Shown piece after piece: positions 18,316 to 27,397 of a stretch of DNA of 64,000 bases. The notes beneath the pieces are model-generated. The model saw only the letters and a list, made by a program, of their open reading frames with translations. It did no database searches and was not told where the DNA came from. How positions within the stretch are numbered: the first letter of the stretch is position 1; every line of letters begins with the position of its first letter. A program made the translations under genes and the position numbers. This stretch comes from Gallionella sp. (lineage in GTDB: Bacteria > Pseudomonadota > Gammaproteobacteria > Burkholderiales > Gallionellaceae), in contig JAQTTY010000001.1 in NCBI GenBank assembly GCA_028710525.1, positions 62,001 to 126,000 on the forward strand. Direction: 5' to 3'.

Positions 18316-18946
18316 CAAACCTCTTTCCAGAAACCGTACACCAAATCATCTCTAAATCCATCCAGAAACGCCAGTGTAGAACGTACTCACAATTCAATCT
18401 AACCTTGTCGGGCCAAATGACTTCCAGATTGTATTGGGTAGGGTCGGCTTGTGCCGCGAGTAGTGTCTCCTCATCCCTGTATTTTAGAGTCGCCGGCCCT
18501 GTTATACCGGGGCGTATGGTCAACATCAGCCTATCATTCCCAGCGAGCTTATCGGCAAAACTCGGGACATCCGGGCGGGGGCCGACAAAACTCATTTGCC
18601 CGAACAAGACATTGATAAGTTGAGGCAGCTCATCGATCTTGGTCTTGCGCAGGATTCGCCCAAGCGCTGTAATGCGGGCATCATTAGCGGTAGTCACAGT
18701 CGTATCTACACCCTGCACCTGACGCATCGTTCTGATCTTGATAACAGTGAACAGTTTTGCGTTTCGACCCACTCGTTGTTGCAGGAAAAAGCCGTTCTTT
18801 CTGGTATCTAACGTCGCAGCGATAGCAGCCAAAACAATTATCCACCAAGTGAACATCAGCCCTGTTGCGGACACCAAGATGTCAAACGTTCTTTTGACGA
18901 ACGCGTCTGTGACAGACAGGCCAGCCAAGGTGTGCTCAGTAGCCAT
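18308..18946 (-). CDS. Monotopic phosphoglycosyl transferase (PglC-like bacterial sugar transferase)
   Basis: The 212-residue protein has one N-terminal hydrophobic segment (about residues 25-45), then QQRVGRNAKLFTVIKIRTM, the catalytic Asp-Glu dyad in KTKIDELPQL, and MSFVGPRPD. These are hallmarks of the PglC/WbaP-type enzymes that load a sugar phosphate onto undecaprenyl phosphate. Its neighbours point to a diacetylbacillosamine-type substrate. Overlaps with the genes on both sides suggest one operon. Together with the WecA-like gene it makes two initiators in one locus. Confidence 0.92.
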   Translation of the reverse strand: MATEHTLAGLSVTDAFVKRTFDILVSATGLMFTWWIIVLAAIAATLDTRKNGFFLQQRVGRNAKLFTVIKIRTMRQVQGVDTTVTTANDARITALGRILRKTKIDELPQLINVLFGQMSFVGPRPDVPSFADKLAGNDRLMLTIRPGITGPATLKYRDEETLLAAQADPTQYNLEVIWPDKVRLNCEYVLHWRFWMDLEMIWCTVSGKRFDA

Positions 18947-19787
18947 AACGTGACAGGGTGGACTGAACCAATGGGGTCAAGCGTTCGATGTCAGCAGAAC
19001 CTAATTGAGCACGGCCTTTACCGACACTGGACGCAGAGACACTGGCAAGCAATGTTTTCTCAAACTCAGGGCTCATCTCTTTGCCTACGAATTGAGCGAC
19101 CTTGGCAAATTCTGCAACAGGGTTGCGAACAAAGTCCTCATATTTGACGCGCAGAACACGCTCTTCTGGTATGCGGCTGAATGCTTGCTCTGCAGCATCT
19201 ACGCAAACTGCCCACTGCAGTGCACAAGCTTCGTCTAGTTTGTGCTTCTGTAGGATGGATTTCATGTCGCTCAATACTGGGCCCCAGATCGCTAGACGTT
19301 TCTCACCTGAAAAAACACGGTAGACGCGATGCCAGAAATACCGCAGCCCGTAATAGGGAAGGTCGGTAGGAGGCACATAGCGTACTTTTTTCATCAGGTA
19401 CGGGATGTCCAGTTCTGCTTTCCAGCGCAACATGGCCGATCCGACCGCATCGAGACCGTCACGCACGATGAAGATGTACTTAGCATCAGGCACAACTTCA
19501 TTTACAAAACCTACTCGTAGCGAGTTAGCGCAAGTCTTTTCGACGAGGACATTTAAGTTGTGGCCATGCGCGTAACTGTCGAATTGAGCCTGTATGTAGC
19601 GCTTGATGGCGGGTGTGGCCATCTCCGGCGTGAACTCATCGGAAGGGAAGCGCACATTGCCGTGACGCCAGATGTAATTGATTTCGTCGCAAGGCCAAGT
19701 GCCTACACCAGGTAGCTCTTCCAGCAGATCCCTGAGCATATTCGTACCCGAACGGGGTGCGCCAATAATGACTACTTTTTCATACAT
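18936..19787 (-). CDS. Sulfotransferase (PAPS-dependent, carbohydrate type)
   Basis: The product has 283 residues. The 5'-phosphosulfate loop GAPRSGTNMLRDLL is at the N-terminus and the 3'-phosphate site YIFIVRDGLDAVGSAM is near residue 120, both standard for PAPS sulfotransferases. The start at 19787 has AGGAGAG upstream and the ATG overlaps the glycosyltransferase stop by 8 bases, so an earlier ATG is less likely. Set between glycosyltransferase genes it probably sulfates a sugar of the polysaccharide. CysC (PAPS synthesis) and CysQ (PAP removal) lie about 12 kb away in the same locus. Confidence 0.88.
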   Translation of the reverse strand: MYEKVVIIGAPRSGTNMLRDLLEELPGVGTWPCDEINYIWRHGNVRFPSDEFTPEMATPAIKRYIQAQFDSYAHGHNLNVLVEKTCANSLRVGFVNEVVPDAKYIFIVRDGLDAVGSAMLRWKAELDIPYLMKKVRYVPPTDLPYYGLRYFWHRVYRVFSGEKRLAIWGPVLSDMKSILQKHKLDEACALQWAVCVDAAEQAFSRIPEERVLRVKYEDFVRNPVAEFAKVAQFVGKEMSPEFEKTLLASVSASSVGKGRAQLGSADIERLTPLVQSTLSRYGY

Positions 19788-21042
19788 GATTGATACTCTC
19801 CTGTTGCAATTCATTTATTAAGCCAGACCAAAGATCGAGCGTGGATTTTTCGGAAAAGAGCGCAACGCCTCGCTCAGACGCATTGATTTGCATTTGTGCC
19901 CATGCCGCACGGTCGTCCGCCAACTTCTTGATTGCGTCAGCAATGCCTGCCACGTCCCCGGGTGTAACGGCTATACCTAGATTTTCGTGCTGGACAGTCG
20001 CGGCGAGCGCGCTTTCCAGCTCCACCGATACGAGTAGCGGTCTGCCCTCTTCCAGATAAGCCATCGTCTTGCTTGGATAGGCATACTGAATAATCTTGGG
20101 CAACAGACTGACGACACATAAATCGGCTTCGGAAATGATTGCCTTTGCGGTTGCAACAGATTGGTGTGGGAAGAAGCGGATGTTGTTCAGCTGTGCCGCA
20201 TCAGCTCGGCTCACCAATTCTTTGCACGCCCTACCGCCACCCATAAAGACCAACTCGATATCGCTACGATCTTTTAGCAAAGTCATCGCATCAATAAAGG
20301 ATTCCAGACCTTGGAATCGTCCCAAATTGCCGGCAAATATCACGCGAAACATATTGGCTTGCTTGGCGAATTCAGGTGAAACCACAGCAGACTCTTGATC
20401 GTAAGTAGGAATACTGAAATTATTGATTATGGAAATTTTGCTAGCCTCCGCGCCCGGACGAGCACGTATGGCGCGCTCCATATCCTGCGATAGCACCACG
20501 ACTCTAGCCGCTGAGCGACAGGTGGAAATATCGATGCGGCGCAGGAAAGAGAAAATTGTCGGATGCTTAAATTCGCCCGATATACGCCCGATTTCAGGGT
20601 GGATGTCCATGCAGTGATAGACCAAACGCGCACCGGAAATCTTGGCTGCCAGACGCGCCACCAGTCCGCTGATGACCGGCGGTGAGGTGGAAATCATGAT
20701 TACGTTGAAGCGAGGTTGCCGAGCGACATGGGCCAATATCGATAGCGAGAATGACAAGACATTCCACAGTCTGATGAGCGGTTTTCCCGCCTCCGACCTC
20801 AAATCGATACGCTTTACATTAAAGCCATCCATCTGTTGGACCGAGGGTTGGCGCGGAATCGCCGCATCAGCTTTATAGGATGGCTGTGTTGAGAACACTT
20901 CAACCTGATGGCCTTCACTTGCCCAGCGGCAAGCAATCGCTCTAAGCATGGAGGCATAAGGGGGCGTGTCTGGCCAAAAGTAACGATGGATGGCCAAAAT
21001 GCGCAACGGCGGGAGCGCGATATTTGTAGTGTTCTGATTCAT
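19780..21042 (-). CDS. Glycosyltransferase family 4 (WbuB-like)
   Basis: The 420-residue GT-B protein begins with ILAIHRYFWPDTPPYASM and shows DIHPEIGRISG in the N-terminal domain. In the nucleotide-binding half it has FAGNLGRFQGLE and the donor-site YPSKTMAYLEEGRPLL with the conserved glutamate. It resembles the WbuB-type transferases that accompany the fnl/wbj genes and add L-FucNAc. The position directly after wbjD supports that, but acceptor and linkage cannot be read. Confidence 0.85.
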   Translation of the reverse strand: MNQNTTNIALPPLRILAIHRYFWPDTPPYASMLRAIACRWASEGHQVEVFSTQPSYKADAAIPRQPSVQQMDGFNVKRIDLRSEAGKPLIRLWNVLSFSLSILAHVARQPRFNVIMISTSPPVISGLVARLAAKISGARLVYHCMDIHPEIGRISGEFKHPTIFSFLRRIDISTCRSAARVVVLSQDMERAIRARPGAEASKISIINNFSIPTYDQESAVVSPEFAKQANMFRVIFAGNLGRFQGLESFIDAMTLLKDRSDIELVFMGGGRACKELVSRADAAQLNNIRFFPHQSVATAKAIISEADLCVVSLLPKIIQYAYPSKTMAYLEEGRPLLVSVELESALAATVQHENLGIAVTPGDVAGIADAIKKLADDRAAWAQMQINASERGVALFSEKSTLDLWSGLINELQQESINHV

Positions 21043-21052
21043 GTCTAGCGGT

Positions 21053-22192
21053 TTAGTACTGCTTCCAAACCACGCGTTTCACATAGTCGGTATAACTGTG
21101 GATGATGCGCAGCACCTTATCTGACACATTCGGCATGCTGTAGTCAGCGACTAGACGCAAAGAGCGTTCGGCTCCGCGTGGCTGTGTGGCGAGAATCGCC
21201 AAACCTTGGCGTACACGATCCACCTCTAATCCGACCATCATTACCGCAGCCTCTTCCATGCCTTCTGGACGCTCGTGTGCCTCGCGCAGATTGAGTGCAG
21301 GGAAATTCAAGATGGAAGATTCTTCATTGATCGTGCCGCTGTCGGAGATCACTGCGCGAGCGGAGAGTTGTAGTTTCACGTAGTCGTGGAAGCCCAGCGG
21401 TTTGAGCAGCTGCACGTTTGGGTGAAACTTCGCGCCGGTCGCATCGATACGTTTTTGTGTGCGTGGATGCGTGGACACGATGACCGGCAAGCCATAGTCT
21501 GCCGCAATGCTGTTGAGCACATCCACCAGTTTCGCGAAAGTCTGAGGCGACTCAATATTCTCTTCACGGTGCGCGCTGACCACAAAATACTTGCCCTCTT
21601 CCAGCTTCAAGCGTGACAACACATCGGATGCGTCGATATTCGGACGATAGTGTGTCAACACCTCAAACATCGGGCTGCCTGTTTTGATGACCAGATCGGG
21701 GGACATCCCCTCGCGCAGCAAATAGTCACGCGCGATGGTGCTGTAAGTCAGATTGACATCCGCAGTGTGGTCGACGATGCGGCGATTGGTTTCTTCTGGA
21801 ACACGCATATCGAAACAGCGATTACCCGCTTCCATGTGGAAGATTGGAATCTTGCGGCGCTTAGCGGGGATCACCGATAAGCAGCTATTGGTATCGCCCA
21901 ACACCAGCATTGCGTCTGGTTGAACCTCGGCCAGCACCTGATCGACTGCGATGATCAGGTTGCCTATGGTGTGTGCAGCGCCTGAACTATTAGCGGCACT
22001 ATTTAGGAAGTGATCGGGTTTGCGTACACCCAGATCATCGAAGAACACTTGGTTCAATTCGTAGTCGTAGTTCTGTCCGGTATGCACCAGAATATGTTCG
22101 CAATGTTCATCCAAGCGCGCCAGTACACGTGACAGACGGATGATTTCAGGGCGTGTGCCCACAACGGAAAGTACTTTTAATTTTTTCATCAT
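21053..22192 (-). CDS. wbjD: Non-hydrolysing UDP-HexNAc 2-epimerase (WbjD/FnlC/CapG)
   Basis: The 379-residue enzyme has the epimerase N-terminus [42 protein letters not shown] and [24 protein letters not shown], and the UDP-binding [13 protein letters not shown]. In this operon it performs the last step to UDP-N-acetyl-L-fucosamine. The tandem ATG start overlaps the wbjC stop by one base (TGATG). ATG at 22189 is an equally possible start. Confidence 0.93.
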   Translation of the reverse strand: MMKKLKVLSVVGTRPEIIRLSRVLARLDEHCEHILVHTGQNYDYELNQVFFDDLGVRKPDHFLNSAANSSGAAHTIGNLIIAVDQVLAEVQPDAMLVLGDTNSCLSVIPAKRRKIPIFHMEAGNRCFDMRVPEETNRRIVDHTADVNLTYSTIARDYLLREGMSPDLVIKTGSPMFEVLTHYRPNIDASDVLSRLKLEEGKYFVVSAHREENIESPQTFAKLVDVLNSIAADYGLPVIVSTHPRTQKRIDATGAKFHPNVQLLKPLGFHDYVKLQLSARAVISDSGTINEESSILNFPALNLREAHERPEGMEEAAVMMVGLEVDRVRQGLAILATQPRGAERSLRLVADYSMPNVSDKVLRIIHSYTDYVKRVVWKQY

Positions 22193-23295
22193 CAGACCTT
22201 GTATGTGACGGTGTCGGGATGTTGGCGGTCGAATATCTCATTCGCCCAAAGCATCACGATCATTTCGTTATCACCGATATTAGTGATGTCATGTGACCAA
22301 CCAGGCACGGTCTCAACTACTTCCGGTTTATCGCTCTGGGTGTAAAGCTCATAAGTTTCACCCGTGACAATATGGCGGAAGCCGAAACGTGCCTTACCTT
22401 GTATCACTAGGAATTTCTCATTCTTAGTGTGGTGATAATGTCCGCCACGAGTGATGCCAGGGTGCGCAGTGAAGAAAGAGAATTGCCCGGAATCTTCAGT
22501 CTTGAGCATTTCGACAAAGCGACCGCGTTGGTCTGCATGTGCGGTTAGTGTGTAAGAGAATTGCTCAGGGCGCAGAAAGCTTAGATAAGTGGCGTGTAGA
22601 GCGCGGGTCAGGCCTGAGCCGACTCGCTCAGTAAACATCGTCTCGCGCCCATTCTTAAAGGCTCTGATTTGCTCGGCCAATTCGCCCACTGTGGTCTCAT
22701 AGCACGGTGACACTTCAGGGCGCACCACGCCGCTAGGGAGCGCACGCATCTGCAGCAAGAAATCACTGACCACATCATCGACGTAAACCAAGCGTACTTT
22801 GGCGGCGGGGTCGTTGACCTGGATTGGCAGATCATTTGCGATGTTGTTGCAGAAAGTCGCAACCGCAGAGTTGTAATTCGGTTTGCTCCATTTGCCAAAG
22901 ACATTGGGCAAACGGTATAGATACACTGGCGAGCCGGTTTCATTTTCAAGCGAGATCAACGCTTCTTCCGCAGCGAACTTACTCGCACCGTAAGGATTAT
23001 CGGCCACTGCTTGGATAGAGGATGTGTACAGCACAGGGATCTTACGACCACTGGCGCGTATCGCCGCACAAAGACTTTCAGTCAGGCCGCTGTTGCCGAG
23101 CGCAAATTCTGTGACCTCCTTAGGACGATTCACACCAGCGAGGTGAAAGACGAAATCTACCGCTTCGAGCGCGCTGGGTAACTCACTTAAGGCTGAGTCG
23201 CGCGTGAACTCAAGCGCTTCGATACCCTGCTCGCGCAGATGCACGAGTAGATTCTTGCCGATGAAGCCTTGTGACCCAGTGACCAATACCTTCAT
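22192..23295 (-). CDS. wbjC: WbjC/FnlB/CapF bifunctional reductase/epimerase of UDP-FucNAc synthesis
   Basis: The 367-residue protein joins an N-terminal SDR domain ([25 protein letters not shown]) to a C-terminal cupin from about residue 250 with [17 protein letters not shown], whose histidines bind metal. This fused architecture is diagnostic of CapF. It acts between WbjB and WbjD. The frame is open for ten codons further upstream, but MKVLVTGS at 23295 matches the family start and follows the wbjB stop by one base. Confidence 0.94.
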   Translation of the reverse strand: MKVLVTGSQGFIGKNLLVHLREQGIEALEFTRDSALSELPSALEAVDFVFHLAGVNRPKEVTEFALGNSGLTESLCAAIRASGRKIPVLYTSSIQAVADNPYGASKFAAEEALISLENETGSPVYLYRLPNVFGKWSKPNYNSAVATFCNNIANDLPIQVNDPAAKVRLVYVDDVVSDFLLQMRALPSGVVRPEVSPCYETTVGELAEQIRAFKNGRETMFTERVGSGLTRALHATYLSFLRPEQFSYTLTAHADQRGRFVEMLKTEDSGQFSFFTAHPGITRGGHYHHTKNEKFLVIQGKARFGFRHIVTGETYELYTQSDKPEVVETVPGWSHDITNIGDNEMIVMLWANEIFDRQHPDTVTYKV

Positions 23296-23296
23296 A

Positions 23297-24325
23297 TCAC
23301 TCTTCCATATCCACGACTTCGCCACGCACTACAGCAGCCATAAAGGTCAGCTTCATCAGCAAGGCCTTCATACCTTCGACATCGAGTCGTTGGGTATTGT
23401 GCGAGTTGTAATCAACGGCTTCCGAGATACCTACTTCGCCTTGCTCGACGAACTTGCCGTAGTTCAGGTCGCGCAGATCAGGCGGCACTCGGTAATAACC
23501 ACCGAGGTCTTGTGCGGCAACCATCTCTTCGCGGCTCAACAGCGCTTCATACAGCTTTTCACCATGACGCGTACCGATGACGCGTATCTCATGTTCCGGT
23601 TTGCCCATCATCTGTGTCAGTGCTTTCGCCAATGTCTCTATCGTTGCCGCAGGCGCTTTCTGAATGAAGATCTCGCCGGGCTTGGCATGTTCAAACGCAT
23701 AGAGCACCAGATCGACCGCATCATTGAGCGTCATCATAAAGCGCGTCATGTTTGGGTCAGTGATGGTGATGGGCTTGCCAGCGCGAATCTGATCGACGAA
23801 CAAAGGAATAACCGAGCCGCGCGAGGCCATCACATTGCCGTAACGGGTGGCACTGATAATCGTTTTGTCACTTCCGCGCGATTTCGCCACGATAACCTTC
23901 TCCATCATTGCCTTGGAAATACCCATCGCATTGATCGGATAAACCGCCTTGTCTGTGCTCAGACAGACCACGCGTGCGACACCGCTGGTGATGGCCGCTT
24001 CAAGGACATTCTCAGTCCCGAGAACATTAGTCTTGACTGCTTCCAGTGGGTGGAATTCGCAAGAGGGCACTTGCTTCAACGCGGCAGCGTGATAGATGTA
24101 ATCGACACCGCGCACCGCGTTCAGAACAGACTGATAGTCGCGCACATCACCAATATAGAATTTCAACTTGGGATTGTTATAGCGCTTACGCATATCGTCT
24201 TGCTTTTTCTCATCGCGGCTGAAGATGCGTATCTCTTCGATATCGGTATCTAGGAAGCGCTTGAGGACAGCGTTGCCGAATGAGCCGGTCCCGCCGGTGA
24301 TAAGAAGTTTTTTGCCTGCGAACAT
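23297..24325 (-). CDS. wbjB: UDP-GlcNAc 4,6-dehydratase / 5-epimerase (WbjB/FnlA/CapE)
   Basis: This soluble 342-residue SDR starts UDP-L-FucNAc synthesis by dehydrating and epimerising UDP-GlcNAc. LLITGGTGSFGNAVL binds NADP and KAVYPINAMGISKAMMEK carries the Met-Lys active-site pattern of this group. RYGNVMASRGSVIPLF and the C-terminal Tyr-Asn-Ser-His-Asn segment are also typical. It is the first gene of a minus-strand run through ten genes to the WecA-like transferase, with tight spacing. A TATAAT -10 box lies 35 bases upstream. Confidence 0.94.
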   Translation of the reverse strand: MFAGKKLLITGGTGSFGNAVLKRFLDTDIEEIRIFSRDEKKQDDMRKRYNNPKLKFYIGDVRDYQSVLNAVRGVDYIYHAAALKQVPSCEFHPLEAVKTNVLGTENVLEAAITSGVARVVCLSTDKAVYPINAMGISKAMMEKVIVAKSRGSDKTIISATRYGNVMASRGSVIPLFVDQIRAGKPITITDPNMTRFMMTLNDAVDLVLYAFEHAKPGEIFIQKAPAATIETLAKALTQMMGKPEHEIRVIGTRHGEKLYEALLSREEMVAAQDLGGYYRVPPDLRDLNYGKFVEQGEVGISEAVDYNSHNTQRLDVEGMKALLMKLTFMAAVVRGEVVDMEE

Positions 24326-24359
24326 AATTTAATTCTGCCGAGAAGATTTGAAGCTAGGC

Positions 24360-24365
24360 ATTATA
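24360..24365 (-). promoter_or_regulatory. Candidate -10 box for the wbj operon
   Basis: A perfect TATAAT on the minus strand lies 35 bases before the wbjB start in the 183-base divergent gap. No good -35 element is evident at the usual distance, so the promoter may need an activator or be of another class. Confidence 0.45.
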
Positions 24366-24426
24366 CTTGAAGGTTGAAAGGGTTACTCGTTTGAAGTTCA
24401 TAAAAATTCACAGAATCAAGGAGGTA

Positions 24427-24455
24427 TTGGGAAAGCTCTTTAGTCCCGTTAGAAT
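24427..24455 (+). promoter_or_regulatory. Candidate promoter for the O-acetylation genes
   Basis: TTGGGA (24427-24432), a 17-base spacer and TAGAAT (24450-24455) lie 54 bases upstream of the MBOAT gene on the plus strand. Hexamer quality and spacing are reasonable for sigma-70. Confidence 0.45.
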
Positions 24456-24508
24456 TTCAACTTAAGCTCAAACTGCGTATTTAACTCACAAAATGTAATA
24501 TCACGTCG

Positions 24509-26089
24509 ATGTTATTCAATTCCTACACATTTATATTGATTTTCCTGCCCATCGTTTTGGCAGGATATTTCCTGTTCGGAACAGATAGGCGCTATGGAGC
24601 CATGGTCTGGTTGACACTCGCTTCGCTGATTTTTTATGGGTGGTGGGATACAAGATTCGTATCGCTGCTCTTGATTTCGGTCATATTCAACTATACGGCC
24701 AGCCTTTCCATATTCCGGAGTCAAGCTCTTGCTAGGATGACTTTAGCTAAAGGCTTATTAGCACTCGCAATTGCGGTTGATCTCTTACTCTTGGGGTATT
24801 ACAAATACGCCTATTTTCTGGCTGAGAATGTTTCGAATCTATTTGGGGTGGGATTCACTGTCCAAGGCGTTATCCTGCCGCTTGGGATATCTTTCTTCAC
24901 CTTTACGCAGATCGCCTATCTGGTCGACACCTTACAGGGCAAGGTCAATGATAGAGACTTCGTTCACTACTTGCTCTTTGTGACCTATTTCCCGCATTTG
25001 ATCGCCGGTCCAGTCCTGCATCACAAGGAGATGATGCCGCAATTTTCCAGCGCAAAAGCCAACTTGCCGGATTGGACCAACATCACCGTTGGTGCAAGTA
25101 TCTTCGTGTTGGGATTGGCCAAGAAAGTGCTGATCGCGGACAACTTATCTGGGTTCGCAACACCGATCTTCGATGCGGTCGCCGCAGGTGGCCAACCGAT
25201 GTTGCTCGAGTCATGGATAGGGGCGTTGGCTTACACGATGCAACTATATTTCGACTTCTCGGCATATTCGGATATGGCGGTCGGTATTTCTCTGATGTTC
25301 AATATCCGTTTGCCCGTGAACTTTAACACGCCATACAAATCGACCAGCATCATCGAATTTTGGAAAAATTGGCATATCACTCTATCCCGTTTTTTGCGTG
25401 ATTATCTATATATCCCGCTGGGAGGCAATCGACGCGGCAGTCAGCGGCGCCACATCAATTTGATGGTCACGATGTTGTTGGGTGGGCTATGGCACGGAGC
25501 GAACTGGACCTTTGTGGTTTGGGGCGCACTGCATGGAGGTTACCTCATCGTGAATCATGCCTGGCGCGCTATCAAGCAAGAACTGGGGTGGGGCGATGGA
25601 GGCAGGGTCGCATCGTTCTTTGCATGGGCGCTGACGTTCATCGCCGTGGTAATCGGCTGGGTATTCTTCCGTGCGGCGGATGTGGGCGTTGCCCTCGACA
25701 TGCTACGCGGCATGATGGGGCTCAATGGACTGTCGCTCCCTGCATCGCTGCAACCTAGCTTGAGCGTTATGTCAGACCCAGGCTGGTTGAAATTCGATGG
25801 CGCGCATCCGCTGAACCCAAAATTGAACAATACCGATATCTTCCTGAACCTCGGTCTCGCCCTCCTGATAGCAACCCAGCTCCCCAATGTGCGGCAGATG
25901 TTCCGGGCATATCAGCCGGTTTACGAAGACATCTCCCAGCTTGGGCCGCCCCTCGACAATCCGCATCCAGTGCGGACGCATATCCTGTGGGCACCCACCC
26001 GTAAGCATGCTTGGCTGTTTGGTCTGATCTTCGCAATCTCGCTGATGTCCTTGAATCGGATGAGCGAATTCATCTATTTCCAATTTTGA
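24509..26089 (+). CDS. MBOAT-family O-acyltransferase (AlgI-like)
   Basis: The 526-residue polytopic membrane protein begins with FNSYTFILIFLPIVLAGYF, the usual N-terminus of AlgI-like acyltransferases. It carries the RFLRDYLYIPLGGNRRG loop and the conserved catalytic histidine in GGLWHGANWTFVVWG. Such proteins move acetyl groups across the inner membrane to a periplasmic SGNH partner, which is encoded next. The glycan of this locus is the likely acceptor. No ribosome-binding site is obvious before the ATG. An exact homologue (alginate, cellulose or O-antigen type) cannot be named from sequence alone. Confidence 0.92.
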   Translation: MLFNSYTFILIFLPIVLAGYFLFGTDRRYGAMVWLTLASLIFYGWWDTRFVSLLLISVIFNYTASLSIFRSQALARMTLAKGLLALAIAVDLLLLGYYKYAYFLAENVSNLFGVGFTVQGVILPLGISFFTFTQIAYLVDTLQGKVNDRDFVHYLLFVTYFPHLIAGPVLHHKEMMPQFSSAKANLPDWTNITVGASIFVLGLAKKVLIADNLSGFATPIFDAVAAGGQPMLLESWIGALAYTMQLYFDFSAYSDMAVGISLMFNIRLPVNFNTPYKSTSIIEFWKNWHITLSRFLRDYLYIPLGGNRRGSQRRHINLMVTMLLGGLWHGANWTFVVWGALHGGYLIVNHAWRAIKQELGWGDGGRVASFFAWALTFIAVVIGWVFFRAADVGVALDMLRGMMGLNGLSLPASLQPSLSVMSDPGWLKFDGAHPLNPKLNNTDIFLNLGLALLIATQLPNVRQMFRAYQPVYEDISQLGPPLDNPHPVRTHILWAPTRKHAWLFGLIFAISLMSLNRMSEFIYFQF

Positions 26090-26091
26090 GC

Positions 26092-27318
26092 ATGCGTAAA
26101 CACTTCATACAGATGTGCATAGTGACGATGCTCGCATTCATCACATTCGTCGCGATTAACCTGTGGGTCGATCCCTATTGCCTCGACTGTCTCGGCTGGC
26201 AGGATGATGCCGTAGTGCGCAAGCCAGCGATCGCCCGCCATGAGCGTATCTTCAAGACGGTAGGCTTGGCGGGTATGCCGGCGGATATTGTGATACTCGG
26301 GACATCGCGCAGCGACATCGGGCTGGACCCGCGCCATTTAAGTTCGTATGGAAAAGCCCTGAATCTGGCCATGTCAAACCAGCCCTACCGAGAGACAAGG
26401 CAATTATTCGAACACACCTCTACCGGCTCCAAACCGCCCAGTTATATCATCGGTTTGGATTTCTTCGTTTCGAATGCCAACTTCGTCGAGCCTGCAGATT
26501 TGGATGTCGACAACTATGCACCCGAGAGGAAATGGCAGCTGGCGATCTCGGCCAGCACCCTAGCCGATGCACTGTTATCCAGCATCAAACCACGTGTCCA
26601 AGCGGGGGATGCATGGACGGCACAAGGCTGGCGCATGATGGACGACGACTATGCGCGCACACAGGGCAACCGCAAACTGATGCTTGCCAGCGAGCGAGGC
26701 TATCTGACAAGACATTATTGCCGGCCACCGAAATGCAAGTTCGCCATCCATAGCGCTGAAGGTAAGCGCACACCGCTAGATGAACTCAGAGAGTTGCTCC
26801 GTTTTGCGTACCACCGGGAGATCACGGTGAAACTGCTCATCTCCCCTTCGCACGCGCGGCAATGGGAGATGTTGAGGCTGGCGGGGCTATGGGATGAATG
26901 GGAAGCGTGGAAGCGTGAACTCGTAGACATGAATGCAGAGGAGGCAAAGCGCGCGGGGCGTCAGAGCTATCCTTTGTGGGACTTCAGTGGCTACAACGCT
27001 ATCACCACAGAGGAAGTGCCTCCATTGGATGATAGAGAGCACCTCATGCGCTGGTATCTTGATTCATCCCACTATACAACCCGAGCCGGAGAGTTACTGC
27101 TTGATCGTATGCTAGGCACAGCGCCTTCGGGAGGCAGATTGGCAGAAGACTTTGGCGTGAAGCTGACGGTGCAAAACATTGGATCACAGCTCCTTGCGAT
27201 TCGGCAAAATGGTGAGTTGTACCGCCAGTCGCACAAAACGGATATCCAAGAACTGGAAAGTTTAGCGACGAAGCTGGGCGTGATTCGGGTGCCAGCAAGT
27301 CAGTATCAAGTCGAGTAG
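26092..27318 (+). CDS. SGNH-hydrolase-like periplasmic partner of the MBOAT acyltransferase
   Basis: The 408-residue protein has one N-terminal membrane segment (about residues 8-25) and a periplasmic domain. VILGTSRSDIGLDP near residue 65 is the block I serine motif and LDSSHYTTRAGELLLDRML near residue 325 is the Asp-x-x-His motif, as in AlgJ/AlgX-like acetyltransferases. The start at 26092 lies 2 bases after the MBOAT stop; an in-frame longer reading within the previous gene is unlikely. It probably finishes O-acetylation of the polysaccharide. Confidence 0.8.
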   Translation: MRKHFIQMCIVTMLAFITFVAINLWVDPYCLDCLGWQDDAVVRKPAIARHERIFKTVGLAGMPADIVILGTSRSDIGLDPRHLSSYGKALNLAMSNQPYRETRQLFEHTSTGSKPPSYIIGLDFFVSNANFVEPADLDVDNYAPERKWQLAISASTLADALLSSIKPRVQAGDAWTAQGWRMMDDDYARTQGNRKLMLASERGYLTRHYCRPPKCKFAIHSAEGKRTPLDELRELLRFAYHREITVKLLISPSHARQWEMLRLAGLWDEWEAWKRELVDMNAEEAKRAGRQSYPLWDFSGYNAITTEEVPPLDDREHLMRWYLDSSHYTTRAGELLLDRMLGTAPSGGRLAEDFGVKLTVQNIGSQLLAIRQNGELYRQSHKTDIQELESLATKLGVIRVPASQYQVE

Positions 27319-27397
27319 CCTGAGACACTGTGCGTATCAAGTGCCCGCCAATGGTTTGGGCATCAGAAGATATTTGTTTAACGAAAGGGCATTAAAT

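Noticed and set aside
23204..24253. Long plus-strand frame of 349 codons opposite wbjB
   Set aside because: It lies wholly antisense to a well-supported dehydratase gene, lacks any recognisable motif and is His/Arg-rich as expected of a shadow frame.
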